A stretch of DNA of 64,000 bases, from the NCBI RefSeq assembly GCF_030272615.1, contig NC_081408.1:609744173-609808172 (forward strand). The letters are read 5' to 3'. A model generated the notes under the pieces. That model was not told the origin of the DNA. It made no database searches and saw only the letters and a list, made by a program, of their open reading frames with translations. Of this stretch, positions 34,930-47,090 are shown piece by piece. Position numbers and translations under genes: made by a program. Position 1 is the stretch's first letter. Each line of letters begins with the position of its first letter. The DNA comes from Cryptomeria japonica (lineage: Eukaryota; Streptophyta; Pinopsida; Cupressales; Cupressaceae).

Positions 34930-36599
34930 ACACCTTCGAGTGATTGTAGCCATATGATTTTGACATCATTGTATCATGACACTTTATATATATATGAGAT
35001 GATTCATCTTTGTGGCAGCTATATGGATGTGTACCTATGTGATGAGATGTTCTTATGTGATGCTTATGATATGGATGCAAATATGTACATAATGAAATAC
35101 AATATTTTTGTTCTTTTATATTTTATATGTGTATGCATGATGCAAATGTGAATGTATAAAATGCAAATGAATATGATAATGCAAATGACTATTTACATGA
35201 TGAGAATATAAAATGTTCTAACATGTGTTGTGTGCAGGATGTGATGCAATTATGATATCTATATGTATGTATGAAATGCTTATATGTGGTAATGCAGGTG
35301 CAACTACATGAAATGCAAATGTTTTTGGTGTGTCATTATACTCAGTCATGTGATAGCAGGCTACGTGGACTCGAGAAGGAATGGGATTCAATCAAGAAAG
35401 GGGGATGAAACACAGAAGATATGAAAGTGAAAGAGCTTCTTGTGCATTATCATCATTGAGCTTTATTATGGCAAGTAGGTTATGACAATCGAGGCATATG
35501 TTCGACCCAGAAATTCATTGTACCTGTTTGCATGGAGATAAGACAGTCACAAACAAGGAATGCCCCAGTTCATACTAGACTCTCAGTGTCCTCATATCCT
35601 TGGACAAGTCATAGCATTACTAAAAGACAATCCACAGACAGCAAAGAAAAATAGGTGATGATACCCCATCCTCACCTTTCTAGTCAAAGACATCCTGGAG
35701 ATAGAACCTCTAGTCAGAGACATCCTGGAAAAGCTAAAAGACATGTCACCAAAAGATAAAATCAAAAGAAAACCAAGACTTGACACCAACATCCACTGTA
35801 GTCCTCAAGTTTAGTGTCTCTTGTCACTTGTATAAGTCTTATTTGATTGTGGTCACAATGTTTACTTTCACAAAATGGATAGATAGCACTGCACCATATG
35901 TTGTCTGAGTCTGTTGAAAGATTTGATTTTGTTGAAGCCCAATGTTGCTGTTGTGTCTCATCTAAAACTAACTGAATCCATGAAACTGATACTTTATTGT
36001 AGAGAAAATGAAACTTTATTGCGGATCTGTGATGCAAATGCTACTTTATTGTGAATTGTGCGCGGATAGACTGAAGGAAGCTGGAAGAAATTGTACTCCT
36101 CGAAACATGTGATGTTCTCAGTTCCACACCCATCACTAGACGTAGGATTTGCCTTAGCCACAGAAAGGATCTGATTTATTATGGATGGAAAGGGAGTGAA
36201 AAGGAATGTTTATTATGAATGGCTAACCAATCTTGGGTAGATCAATAACAAGCCATGATGGGAATGGGTAAGTTTATTATGAACAAATAGGTTGTGAGTG
36301 TGTGCAAAGTGAAAGGATGAAAGTGAATTCTAAAGGAGGGAGGAGCAATGTCTCTACGCATGGTGCTGGTGACCCAGTTTTCACCATGGTACTTGCCCAG
36401 GGTGCCACCGAAGTGGTTTTCACCGTTGGACGAAATGTTTTTTTTTTTACTTTTTTCGATTTTTCAATGTTTTTTGTTGTCACAAGGTGCCTGTTTGCCA
36501 AGTTTTCACCAAGTAACGATTTTTTTGTTTTATAATTTTTTTGTATTTTTGAATTTATTTTATTTTTTTTGTATTTTTGAATTAGGATATTCCAAAGAG
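34930..36599. other. spacer between the convergent PMD and gag-pro units
   Basis: No domain was recognised. It holds a short direct repeat (AGACATCCTGGA, near 35688 and 35721) and a T-rich tract (36435-36580). Both units would be expected to terminate transcription here. Confidence 0.5.
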
Positions 36600-38279
36600 C
36601 TATGTGTGGAACCTGCGAAGGTGCATGCTATTGATAGGATCCTCCAAAGGTTCACCTTCTGTAGTTGAGAGCTGATATGCCCCAGATCCATATGCTGCTG
36701 TAATGATGTAAGGACCAAGCCAATTTGGTTCAAACTTTCCCTTCTTCTCTTTGTCTTGTTGATTTTTAGGATTTTCTCTGAGAACTAAGTCACCTACCTC
36801 AAATGTGTGAGGCTTAACCTTATGATTGTAACTACATTGTTCCTTGACTGAATGATGTGTAGCTTGAGTGACTATCTTCCTTGATAAAGGAACTAAGATA
36901 GAATTACTAGTGTGTGGACTACACAGGCCCGTATGCGTGTCACCTGAAGAAGTTTGGGCATCCTTGATAACAAAGTCCTTCGAGTAAGCTCCATTAAAGG
37001 TCCATGATGTATCGCTAGAAGGGAAAGGATGTGAGGAACAAGTGGATGAGTGATGAAGGCTTATGATTGTGAAAAGAAGTGAAAGTAGGATAGCATGATG
37101 GAGACTTAGGATCAACAAGTATGCTTTTTGGCTTGAAATTTTAGAACTTTTGCCCCCAGTTATTTTGATATTAGGGTAGATCAATTCTTGCTCTTTTTCT
37201 TTCATAGAATTTTTATCCTTGACTTTGATTTTTGTGGAGTCCAGTAGCTTTTGATTTTGATTTGGACTAAAGGAATTTTCTTTATTATTGACTTTTAGAT
37301 TTTTCTTTTCAAATCTTGATTTTTGATCCCCAATAAGTGAGGGCTTTTGTAATTCTTGTTGATCCAAGTCTAGGAGTGGAGTGGAAATGGAATGAGTGGA
37401 TGAAATGGTAAAGCTATGTGATTTCTCAAGAGGGTTGGCGATACACTCAATAGATTCTTCGTTGGAACCACTCGTACGACCATTGATATCAAGAGATGCT
37501 TGCACCACTAGAGGAGTTTTGCATGCAGACTTAGTAGCCACAACACTAGGTGATTCACACCCAATTCCTTGCAAATTGTTTGTAGATTGTTCTTGTCGAC
37601 TGAATACCTTAGGAGATAGTGGGAGTTGATCAACATGAAAGATATACTCACCACATCTCATGTCTTTAAACTTGAACTTTTCTTTGAGCTCTGCTTGTTT
37701 GGATGTAGAAGCTTTCAATGATTCTGGATCCACATATGATGATGAAGGAATAGATTCTCTATTAACTGGAATTATTATTTCTGATCTAGGTCGCAGATTG
37801 TTGCAATATATGAATGGATTTGGGTCAGCTTTGACAGTCACTTCAACTCCATTGTGAGGGAACTTGATACATCGATGATATGTAGATGGTACTGCATTCA
37901 TCTCATGAATCCATGGATGTCCTAGCAATATGTTGTATGTGAGCTCTAGATCAAGGACTTGACAAACCACATCCTTTGTAACTGGTCCAACTCTGAGAGG
38001 TAAGGTGACTGTGCCTTTGGATGAACGCTCTTCATCATCATATGCTTTGATAGTAATTTTTTTTGTAGAATTCATAGCTTTGTCAGAATATCCCAATTGT
38101 TTAATAGTGCTCCATGTACAAATGTTTAGACCTGCTCCTCCATCCATTAGGACTTGTTTGATTCTATGTTTGTGTATTAAGGCTTCAATGTGTAATGGTT
38201 CATTATGTGGCTGACTTACGAAGGCATCATCGGCTTCTGTGAATGTAAGGGAGTGTGAAATGGAAAGGTATCCCACCAT
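36600..38279 (-). CDS. aspartic protease fused in frame to the integrase C-terminus (collapsed pol)
   Basis: This 559-residue open frame has no internal stop. Residues near 40-60 hold the retropepsin site VLMDGGAGLNICTWSTIKQ, and residues 115-130 hold YNILLGHPWIHEM. The middle (about 200-400) is polar, with no RT blocks. A hydrophobic stretch (AYLLILSLHHAILLSLLF) is followed by SWTFNGAYSKD, which resembles the start of a Tat-type RNase H. The last 80 residues are an integrase C-terminus (GDLVLRENPKNQQDKEKKGK, then GPYIITAAYGSGAYQL). RT, most of RNase H and the DDE integrase core are therefore missing. The frame is the same as that of gag upstream, separated by a single TAG at 38289. Protease activity is plausible but the upstream stops would block its synthesis. 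Confidence 0.85.
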   Translation of the reverse strand: MVGYLSISHSLTFTEADDAFVSQPHNEPLHIEALIHKHRIKQVLMDGGAGLNICTWSTIKQLGYSDKAMNSTKKITIKAYDDEERSSKGTVTLPLRVGPVTKDVVCQVLDLELTYNILLGHPWIHEMNAVPSTYHRCIKFPHNGVEVTVKADPNPFIYCNNLRPRSEIIIPVNRESIPSSSYVDPESLKASTSKQAELKEKFKFKDMRCGEYIFHVDQLPLSPKVFSRQEQSTNNLQGIGCESPSVVATKSACKTPLVVQASLDINGRTSGSNEESIECIANPLEKSHSFTISSTHSISTPLLDLDQQELQKPSLIGDQKSRFEKKNLKVNNKENSFSPNQNQKLLDSTKIKVKDKNSMKEKEQELIYPNIKITGGKSSKISSQKAYLLILSLHHAILLSLLFTIISLHHSSTCSSHPFPSSDTSWTFNGAYSKDFVIKDAQTSSGDTHTGLCSPHTSNSILVPLSRKIVTQATHHSVKEQCSYNHKVKPHTFEVGDLVLRENPKNQQDKEKKGKFEPNWLGPYIITAAYGSGAYQLSTTEGEPLEDPINSMHLRRFHT

Positions 38280-38288
38280 GGCTTGAAA

Positions 38289-40712
38289 CTAGTCCATGTT
38301 CAGATCAGTAGGAACGGTAGTGTCTCTCAAGATTTTGTCAAGAATGGCTTTATGTGTGGGGGATATGCGTAGGAGCTCAAGAATGGAGATGAGTGCGGGT
38401 GTTTTCCCTAATTGTTCTACAAGGTCATACTCAGGCTTAGTTGATGAAGAAGCAGTGTTTTTGGCTAGAGCACCTTGCAAAGTAAATTTACCTCGACGAG
38501 TTGTAACATGACATTCAGAGGTAGGTTTGGAAGAAGATCCAACACCTTTTAAGACAATCTTGGGTCTCTGGGTAGAATTCTCAGGGTTTTTGTCCTTGAT
38601 GATAATGGTAGAGACATAATTGTCCATCGAGATGTGATTGATAGTTGAATCATAGTTGTAGGATGCTCTGGTATAATTGGTTTGATCCTCTATGGCTTTA
38701 GCTTTTCCCTTGTCATGTTTTGGGAATGGTTCCTTAAACATCTCATTTTCTTGATTGGAGGAATGTCCCTCAATCTCAATGTCGCCTCTATCAATGAGAT
38801 CTTGTATGATGCTCTTCAGTCGATGGCAATTTCCTGTCTTATGACCCTTGCTCTTATGAAATTCACAATACTCATCATCATTCCACCAATTTGGTTTAAC
38901 GTTTGGTTCATATGGAGGAAAATCTGGAACTGTGATTACCTTGTTTGCCACTAGATTCTTGAAGACTGACTCAAGTGGTTCTCCCAATGGGGTGTACTTC
39001 CTTCATGATCTGGAAGTTGTTTGAGTATTCACTTGATTGTTTGTAGAACTTGATCTTGAAAAGATGAATTTGGGTCGCACTGTGTTGGCATCAACAACAC
39101 CATCATTGACTGTGTTTTTATTTTTATTCCAAAATCTTGGCTTGTCTTTTCCTTTAAAGTCATCTTTGTTTTCCTTGAATATCTTAATGACTCCTTGTTC
39201 AATCAGGACCTTTTCTATCGCTAAGCCTTTTTCAATGACGTCCTTAAAGGTGGACAAACAAGCTTTTCTTAAATCATAACCAATGTCTTTGTTAACATTC
39301 TAGGTGAACATCTCTACCATTTGTTTTTGTGGAATTTCACAAGAGCATCTGCTAGCTAGATTCCTCCATCTTTGTAAAAATGATGAAAAAGACTCTCCAT
39401 CTTTTTGCTTGGTGTTGCACAAAGTAGTGACTAATATGTCTGTCTCTATGTTGTAGGAGAAATGTTGGATAAATGCCTCTGCTAAGTCACCCCATGACTT
39501 AATACCAGGTGGGAGTTGGGAGAACCATTCCATAGCTTGATCACCTAAGCTTTGTGGGAATAATCTCATCAAATATGTCTCTTCTGAAGCTACCTCAATG
39601 CAAGCTGTGAAAAACTATCTTATGTGTGCCTTAGGATCCCCTTTTCCTCTATACTTTTCAAACTTAGGCATCACAAAGTGTGTAGGAAATGGAGGCATTG
39701 GAATACTTTTGTCAAATGGATAGGGACATATGTCTCTCATTGTGTATGTTGGCTTTGGTGTATTTATGTCCTTCATTTTCTTTTGTAAGTCCCTGATTTG
39801 TTGCTCCAAATTGCTCTTAGGTGGAGATCGACTTCTTGGACCATACCCCATGCTTGAGGCACCAATTGGAGGAGGAGCATGTTGCATATATGGATGATAC
39901 TGATTATACACATGTTCATATGGAGGAGGTCTATAGTGATGCTACGTATATGGACCACTTGGTATAGATTCATGTTGAGGAACACCATATCTATTTTGTG
40001 CATGTATACCATACTCTACAAGCATGTCATGTTCTAATGTGTTGCCCCCAAATTTGACACGGGGTTTCCTTGTGTCCAAATTTTGAGCATGCCTTTGAAT
40101 ATCGAATTGCTTTGGTGGTTGATCCTTAGCATTGATATGTGATTGAGCATATCTTTTTGCATAAGACTTCCATAATGGTCTACGAAGGTGAGTATCATAT
40201 GCTTGACCATGTGTATGTGGGACCTCTAGTTTTTGAAACAAAGATGATGGTGATTCAGGCACCATATGTGGTCCTCTATTGCCTCCACTATTAGGCCTTC
40301 TTTGATCCATGTTGGAGTGAGTTTGTTGCACCAGTCGATTTTCCATTATTTGAGACATGTCAAAATCATGAGGTATCTTGGCTCCACTTTGTGCCATCAT
40401 TTGTAAGAAGTATTGTCTATCCCTCCTCATTATTTCCTCAACCAATCGATTGAAATGGGGATTCATAATGGATTTTTCCACATCTACCGAATGTACGGAA
40501 AAGTTGTCCATATGGTCATTATATGTATCATTGTTGTTTGTAGTGTCCATGTTCTCAACATTTGGAATGTTTCTATAGGCATCCATGTCAGGTAATGTGT
40601 TATAATCAGTATTGAAAAAGACATCATTGTCATACTCATAAACACTCATGTTTGCACACTCTTGAGCCTCTTTATTTTCTCTCCTAGATTTTTGAAGACG
40701 GGTTTCAACCAT
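38289..40712 (-). pseudogene. gypsy gag polyprotein, unbroken frame with five stops
   Basis: From ATG 40712 the frame runs without any shift into the protease ORF. It is cut by TAG at 39942, 39615, 39300 and 38289 and by TGA at 39003. Order of regions: a polar N-terminal part; a Pro-rich part (from 39911); the capsid-like gag domain (QAMEWFSQLPPGIKSWGDLA then FSSFLQRWRNLASRC, 39572-39300); and a zinc knuckle CEFHKSKGHKTGNC with the C-x2-H-x4-H-x4-C spacing (about 38880). Every stop can be derived by one C-to-T step from CAG or CGA. Gag would package the RNA into particles, and an intact gag is what a helper-dependent element would need to supply. Confidence 0.85.
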
Positions 40713-41214
40713 GAACTAGGTATTGATCGAGATGTGTTGGACTAGATGAAAATGGAAAAAAGTATGGAAGACCAAGAAATGGATGGAATGTAAATGAATC
40801 TGAGGTGTACTTGCAATGTCTAAAGTGTAAGACCAAGTATGTATGTAGTAGAGTAGGTGTGACTTCCAAAGAGAGGATAGTTTCTCTTGATGAGGTAAGT
40901 TGACCTTGACTCTAAGTAAGACCAAATGACACCCAAAGGTGATAGACCTTGATGAAGGACCACTTAGCAAAATGTTGTTGTATGTAGTGTGCTGACAAAG
41001 TATGATGAGGACAAGCAAGTGACCTTTTGACTCAAGTTTAGACAAATGTGAATGTAATGTGAGATGTGAAGCAATGATGGACTGTGTGAGATCCAAAGAC
41101 AAGTTGAATGCTGAATGAAACCTGGAGAAATGACCTAGGAAGCTCAAGAAATCCGAAACTGACTATGTTTGTTTGTTGGACTGTAAAAGTTTTTGTTTTT
41201 TTTTCAATCCTGAT

Positions 41215-41405
41215 CACAAACGCACCTGTATACTTCATAGACGTGATTTCCTGACGCAGACGTGGTTCCGTCTAACACAGATGTGCTTCTGAGATTTTTG
41301 TAAAATGCCTTGTTGATTCTGGAAACACAGACATGTTTCTGCCCTTCATAGACGCGGTTATACAACACAGATGCTATTATGTCAAACACAGACGCGTTTC
41401 TGCAA
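41215..41405 (-). repeat. GCGTCTGTGT core array, gag leader, proximal
   Basis: About eight cores read on the minus strand (GCGTCTGTGT, GCATCTGTGT, ACGTCTGCGT and similar). The orientation relative to gag is the same as that of the 32115-32400 array relative to the PMD gene. Confidence 0.8.
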
Positions 41406-42624
41406 AATTTGTGCAATTTTTTCCAATCTGTGAAGTCATTTTGTTGTGACCAAATTTGACTGTTTGACTATTTTTCGTGACAAGAGGACACAATGTTGAT
41501 GAGAACCCAATGTTTGTAAGTGTCTAGACTTCAAAATGACTCCAAAAAAAGTGTGTTGTTTGATGTAAAAATGTTTTGCATACACTTGAAGACACAAAAG
41601 ACACAATGTTTTACTATTTGGTTTTGAATGTTTGAATGTTTAAAATAAGTCAAGTACAATTCTTATGGCTGGCCAAGACAATAGTTGTTGATCCCACATG
41701 GGGTTTTACCCCCGAGGCTACGCTATTCAGAGCGGATACTTAGATGCTTGACCTCACTGGCTCCACCCTCGGCACTCACTTCTCGGGTCAACCAAGCATC
41801 AGTCCCCACGAAAACTCCCCGTGGCGAACTTTGTATCTCTACTAAGAACTGTATGTGTGTGGGCCGCTACCAAAGGTCCGACCTCTTGCCCCAACAACTA
41901 GAAGGATTTGGGCTTCTAAAATAAAAAGGTGATAGTAAGGGCATCCACTCGTGTGGCCATACATGCGGCACTTTCAGCTCTGTAAATACAGAAGGCTCCC
42001 AGCTAGTAGGGGTTACGCCCTACAATTGATCAAATAAATTTGATCAAACAGGTTTATGGGGAGACATAGTGTCGGTATGAACTAATCAGCACATGTTATC
42101 CATAGTTTTCACCATGAATACAGTTGTTTATAGTGGTTTGGAAGAGGTGGGATTTCCTCGCTACCACTTGGGTCGTTCTCTTCTCACTAGTAGTCCTAAT
42201 GACCACACGGGAAGACAGACCCTCTAAAGATTAAACAAAAAGAGCCTATTTCTCAAGACACAAAAGACAATGATTCAATTTTAGTGCACCAATTGAAGTG
42301 TTTTCTAGTCTATGAAAACAAGGCACACAATAAAAATCCAAAAACCCTTGCCAAGGACCTACAACAAAGAGTTGTTAGTAGTTTGGATTGTTTGAAATGA
42401 TCACCCCTTCCTGCAAGCACACAAGTTAGGTAAATTTTAAATCCTAAAAGACTTTGTGAAAATAGGGGCCTTCAACAAAATGATTTTGCTTTCAAAACAA
42501 GCTGCACCAATTTCGTTAGCTAGATCTGAAGATGTTAGCTCAAAATAAATCAGATCTGAAACATTAAATGCAAGACCAAATGATGAAAAATGAAAACCTA
42601 AAAAAAATAAAAAAATTTAAAACC

Positions 42625-42890
42625 GATGCACACAAACGTGGTTTCCTTCGACACAGACGTGACTTTGTGACTCAGACACGGCTCTGTGAGACACAGACGC
42701 TGCTCCCAAACCTAGACGCAACTTCTGGACACAAACGCGTCTAAAAACACCGCAGACACAATTTAGGAACACAAACGCGGTTTCCAGCATCTGCAAAATA
42801 AAATACTGTCGATAACACAGACGTAGTTCCAGATGTCGCAGACGCACCAGAAAATAAAAAACGCGATCCAAAAATACGCAGACGAGGAAA
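42625..42890 (-). repeat. GCGTCTGTGT core array, gag leader, distal
   Basis: About ten cores on the minus strand, including ACGTCTGTGT, GCGTTTGTGT and GCGTCTGTGT. It lies about 90 bp downstream of the primer-binding site. Confidence 0.8.
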
Positions 42891-42976
42891 TATCAAAATG
42901 TTGTCGAAAATGTCAGATCTGCAACTTCAAAACACAAAATCTGCAACAAGGATGTTAAATGCAAAAAGGGACAAGA

Positions 42977-42994
42977 GTCCCATCGGGCGTGCCA
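42977..42994 (-). other. primer-binding site of the gypsy element
   Basis: The minus strand reads TGGCACGCCCGATGGGAC three bases inside the 5' LTR. It begins with the TGG that pairs with the CCA end of a tRNA. I cannot assign the tRNA with certainty. Confidence 0.8.
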
Positions 42995-42997
42995 AAA

Positions 42998-43790
42998 TGT
43001 ATATGGTGAAAATGGATAACAATAATAACGATATTGAAAGGCTAAATGAATTCAACCACAAAACCCTAGCCTAACAACAACAAAGATCCACCATAACATA
43101 TGAAGATTACCTAAGACAATGCAAATCAAATGAAATCACAAAGATTATACCATCACATGTCCAATAGGGTTTGGATCTCCATTCTTCCTATCTCCATTAA
43201 TCTTGCTTGATATATTTGCTCTCAGATTTTATATGCACAAGAGCTCAACAAAGAATGGAATGTGGTTGCAAGTAGGATCACATATGCTCAAAAGCGTAGT
43301 GTAGTCAAGTGCATAAAAATGATTAGCATGATTGATTAGGGTTTGATAACGAAGGAAGCGTCTCCTTATATAGAAGACACTATATGAAATGGAGGGATAA
43401 GATTGAGAGGTGTAAAAGGAGGTCGGCTATGATTAGAGGGTAGGTAAAAGAAATAATAAAATAATGAAAGGGGTAGGTAGTGTATGAATTAAGAGATGAA
43501 TGACATGTGTCATGGGTAGAAAAGGTTAATGAATTAATTAAATAAATAAAGATTTATATAATTAATAGAAGAAGTGGGATCAATTAAATAAATAAGATAT
43601 TTATTTAATTTAGGAAAAGGGCTATTTAAATAAATAAAGGTATTTATTTAAATGAGAAATAAGGCTAGAAGAGGATAAATGAATTAATTAAATAAATAAA
43701 GATTTATTTAATTAATAGAAGAATTAAGCTTAGATAATTAAATAAATAAAATATTTATTTAATTAGATTGGACAATTTTGGGTGTCTACA
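42998..43790 (-). repeat. 5' LTR of the gypsy element
   Basis: It is 793 bp, the same length as the left LTR, with 11 differences by hand count, all transitions, and no indel. A minus-strand TATATAAGG (43364-43372) would be the core promoter for gag. It carries the same five AT-rich inverted repeats as the left LTR. ATATG follows at 43791-43795. Confidence 0.95.
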
Positions 43791-45409
43791 ATATGGATGA
43801 TAGTACTTTTGTTCTTCCTTTTGTTAGGATTAAGGTTTCATCAACCTTGTAAATTCCATTCTATTAAATTTGTTATAATAACTTGGTCCATGTTTCTCTA
43901 GGTACCCATCTTTTGATTTAAAAATATTTTATAGTAATACTCCACATATAGTTTATAATTGCATTAATAAAATATGAAGGGATTCATTGTCTGTAACAAT
44001 TAATTACATATGGTAAAATTAATTATCACTTAACCTTGAGTACTTGAAAGGAGGGAAATGTGAATTTTGATTTTCCATATAGATGACCATTGTCTTCACT
44101 AAGTTGTGCTCTTGAAAATGATGGAGATTGTATCTTTCAGGATGTAAAAATGGATGAATTTACACATTTGAGAGGGAATTACAAGTATTTGTACATTTTT
44201 TTTTTTTCATGTTTTTATCATGGATTATGTACCTTTCATTTTTAAAACTCACAATGATATCCGTTTTCTAATATTTCTCTAAGTTACAGCCTTGAGATGG
44301 TGGTAAGGTAACCTATTTTGGTTGTTTCATTGAGATTTTATAGGTTAATAGGTGTTGTTATATTAGAGACAAGAAAAGAGTGAAGGAAGTGTTTTTTAAC
44401 AATATTTTTAAAAAAAGGTAATATATACTTGACCTCTCTTCTTGGTTGAGTTTTTTTCTAAGAGGTTTTCTAGACACAATTATTTTGTAATATGTTTTTC
44501 TCATGTTGTTTGTTGATTTCAAATATTGTTGATTTAAATTATAGTAATGGTATACTACAATTAAGAACACTTAATTGAATGATATTTTGTGAAAAAAAAT
44601 ATTTAAGATTCATATTTGGTCGGATATGATATGATGTTTCATTATTTTATTTTACTATATATATCTTTAATAATTTATAAGATAATTTAAAGTACCTATA
44701 TAGGTAGAAAAATCTCATGCATGGAATATTAGGCATAAATTATCAAACTCTTCACTAGGTATATGCTCAACAATATAACACTTTGAAGTATGATCAATAT
44801 GAGACTCTTGAACAAGTGTATTGTCTTTAAATGGTAAGGAGGAGCATTGAATATAGAAATGAAAGATATACGTACACACAAACACATTCATATACATATT
44901 TTTTGAGAGTACATCCTCATCCGTAGCATTAAAATCATGAAAATATCAAGGATCAAAAGATAATCTATGATGAAAGATAGAAAATTATCAAAATTTGAGA
45001 CATGTGCATGTAGCTCAAATAAGGAAAAATACCTAAAAGGAAATGTAAGGTAAGATAATTGTTCTATTGGAGAATCTATTGGAATAAAAGTATGCTATAA
45101 TATGTATATACAAACCATACACAAGTTACAATGGTCATATTCTCATAAAAATATTTAAACCCCAATGAATCTAAAAATAAAATATAACATTAGAAGTAAC
45201 TCAAATTTTAAAAACTTAAGTAAAGAAAAAGTATAGCCTTAGATTAAACCCTTAGAGATGTTTATTTGCTTCAACAAAAATGTAAAAAAAAAAAGGTATT
45301 TAATCCTGATATTTGTCAAGACTAATTAAATAATTGAATACAACTTTAAAATAATCAATTCTAGATTAACATAATAATAAATTGGAGTGGTATAAAAGTT
45401 TTATAAATT

Positions 45410-47090
45410 TGAATGTCGAGCGAGAGTAGAGGAGGAACTTGTAGCAAGGATTCTAAGGTTGTTGTTGAGACAAATAATGATGGTGAAGATGACCAAGATC
45501 TTTTGGCTCTGTAGGTTAGTTGGGCTTAGGCTTGTCGTTTTCCCTATTTTTTCTATGGGTATTTTATGGAGGGACTTGCTTGCTCTTCTTTAGCTATTTT
45601 TTTGTGTTCTCTAGAGGGTCAAACAAGCAATGCTAACCCTTTCTTTTCTTGAGTTGTCCAAACTAGGAGGGACATTGGTATTTGGCTTGTGTTTCCTTGT
45701 TCTATAGCACTAGGTTGTGTTTTCCTCTATGTGTCCTATTCTAGGTTTGTGGGTTGTTGTGGTTCTTGATGTGGGTTTGGTGTCACTTGCTACTTTATGT
45801 CGAGGTTTTGGTTGCATGGTTGTGTGCTTTCTTGGTTGGTGTTTTCCTCAAAGGCTTTGATCCTCTCCTTTCTTGGGTTGTTTGTGCTTGAAGGGTCATT
45901 GGTTGTGGGCATGTGTCTCTTTTCTCTACAGTGTTTGGACATTTTTTCCTCCATATGCCCTATTCTAGGTTTGTGGGTCATTGTGATTCCTATTGTGGGC
46001 ATGAAGATGTTTCCTACATTGTGTCGAGGGTTTGGATGTGGTAGTGTACATTTTTTGGTGGTGGTTGCTAGAACTCTTGGGTTCAAGGTGTTTATTATCA
46101 TATGGAGCATCCTACCTCAAGGGTTTTATGGATACTTATGGAGTTTGTATGAGGAGTAAACTCCTTTATTTCTGGTGGTAGTGTGTGTTATTAGGGCTCG
46201 TGACAGTTACCACCCTTTTCTTGGTGAGTAGGACTTTGTTTTTGCCTTGGCTTGGAGGGTCTTTCTTTCAAATCCTAGGATTTAGTCTATGCCTCCCTAA
46301 GCTTCTAAGGCTACTTTTTCGGGTGTCAATTGCAAGTCTAAACTATTCTTGTTGTGGGTATGGACTTTTTTCTGTTCTATGGATATTTTACCTAGGATAT
46401 TGAAGGCCCTATGGAGGTTGGTTGTGTTGAAGTCTTTTTCCACATTTTTCTTATAACTCACTATTGCAAGCTTGGTAAGTTATTTTTTACAAACACTCCT
46501 ATTGAGGTGGGGGGTTATAACAAGGCTTTCCTATTGAATGTGAATGGTGATTCTTATGCCGAGTACCTTTCTTACTTCTTTGTTGTCAATGCCAGCCTAT
46601 TGAGGTGGTCCTAGCTACTTTGTTTAGAGGGGTTATTTTGGTTAATGGTATTGTTGATAACAGATTTATTGAGGTGGTCCATGTTGTGTTGTCTGTAGGA
46701 ATTTTTAATGATGAGCTTGTGATCACAAGGTCATTGGGCATCTCCTATTTTTTGTAGTCTTCTTTCCTATTCAACGAGGCCTCTATTCAAGGTGGTTCTA
46801 TATGTAAAAGGTTGTGAGAAGCCTTTTAAAACCTGCTACCGGTTGACTATTCACTTTGCTGCTTTGGCTCCTGTGCTAAGGGGTTTTTCAAGAAGATAGT
46901 TTGGGGTTCCTTCCTAAACCCCTCTACTCTAATGATGTAATTTTGTTGTGTTGGAACCCTTTTTCCTACCGGTTTTACGCTCTCACCAAAAATGTCTTTT
47001 CATAAAAGGGTTTTTCCTTTTTTGGTTTTGTAATTGTGGTGATCTCATTGAATGTGAGTTCCTCTCTTTTGTGTGCCTTGGTGACAGTTA
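45410..47090 (+). other. unrecognised coding-like stretch (block B copy)
   Basis: The counterpart of 14040-15690. It has the same IEVGGYNKAFLLNV piece (46411-46614) and further IEVV words, again with stops and frame changes. The two copies share the breaks only in part. No family is recognised. Confidence 0.35.

Larger units (their letters stand above)
40713..42976 (-). other. leader region of the gypsy element
   Basis: About 2.3 kb between the primer-binding site and gag without a coding domain. It contains two arrays of the GCGTCTGTGT core (41215-41405 and 42625-42890, minus strand) and a GC-rich patch at about 41680-42240 that contrasts with the AT-rich surroundings. A long leader of this kind is usual in Tat/Ogre-type elements. 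Confidence 0.6.
30802..43790 (-). mobile_element. Ty3/gypsy LTR retrotransposon lacking RT, with an antisense PMD gene
   Basis: The element is 12,989 bp, has two 793 bp LTRs and is flanked by ATATG on both sides. The primer-binding site and polypurine tract set the gag orientation as minus. It encodes gag and protease (40712-36600) with pol collapsed to its extreme C-terminus. A separate PMD gene lies on the plus strand (31892-34929). The protease sequence (MDGGAGLNICTWSTIKQLG) and the great length suggest a Tat/Ogre-like lineage, in which extra ORFs near the 3' LTR are known. With no reverse transcriptase or integrase core it would depend on another element's enzymes. The two LTRs differ at 11 positions by hand count, all transitions. 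Confidence 0.95.

Noticed and set aside
31892-40712. Reassigned TAG or U-to-C RNA editing as an explanation for the Gln-position stops
   Set aside because: Nuclear genes of the window, such as the intact ankyrin gene, need no such rule. Deamination of methylated C explains the stops and the transition-only LTR differences more simply. It is kept only as a remote alternative.
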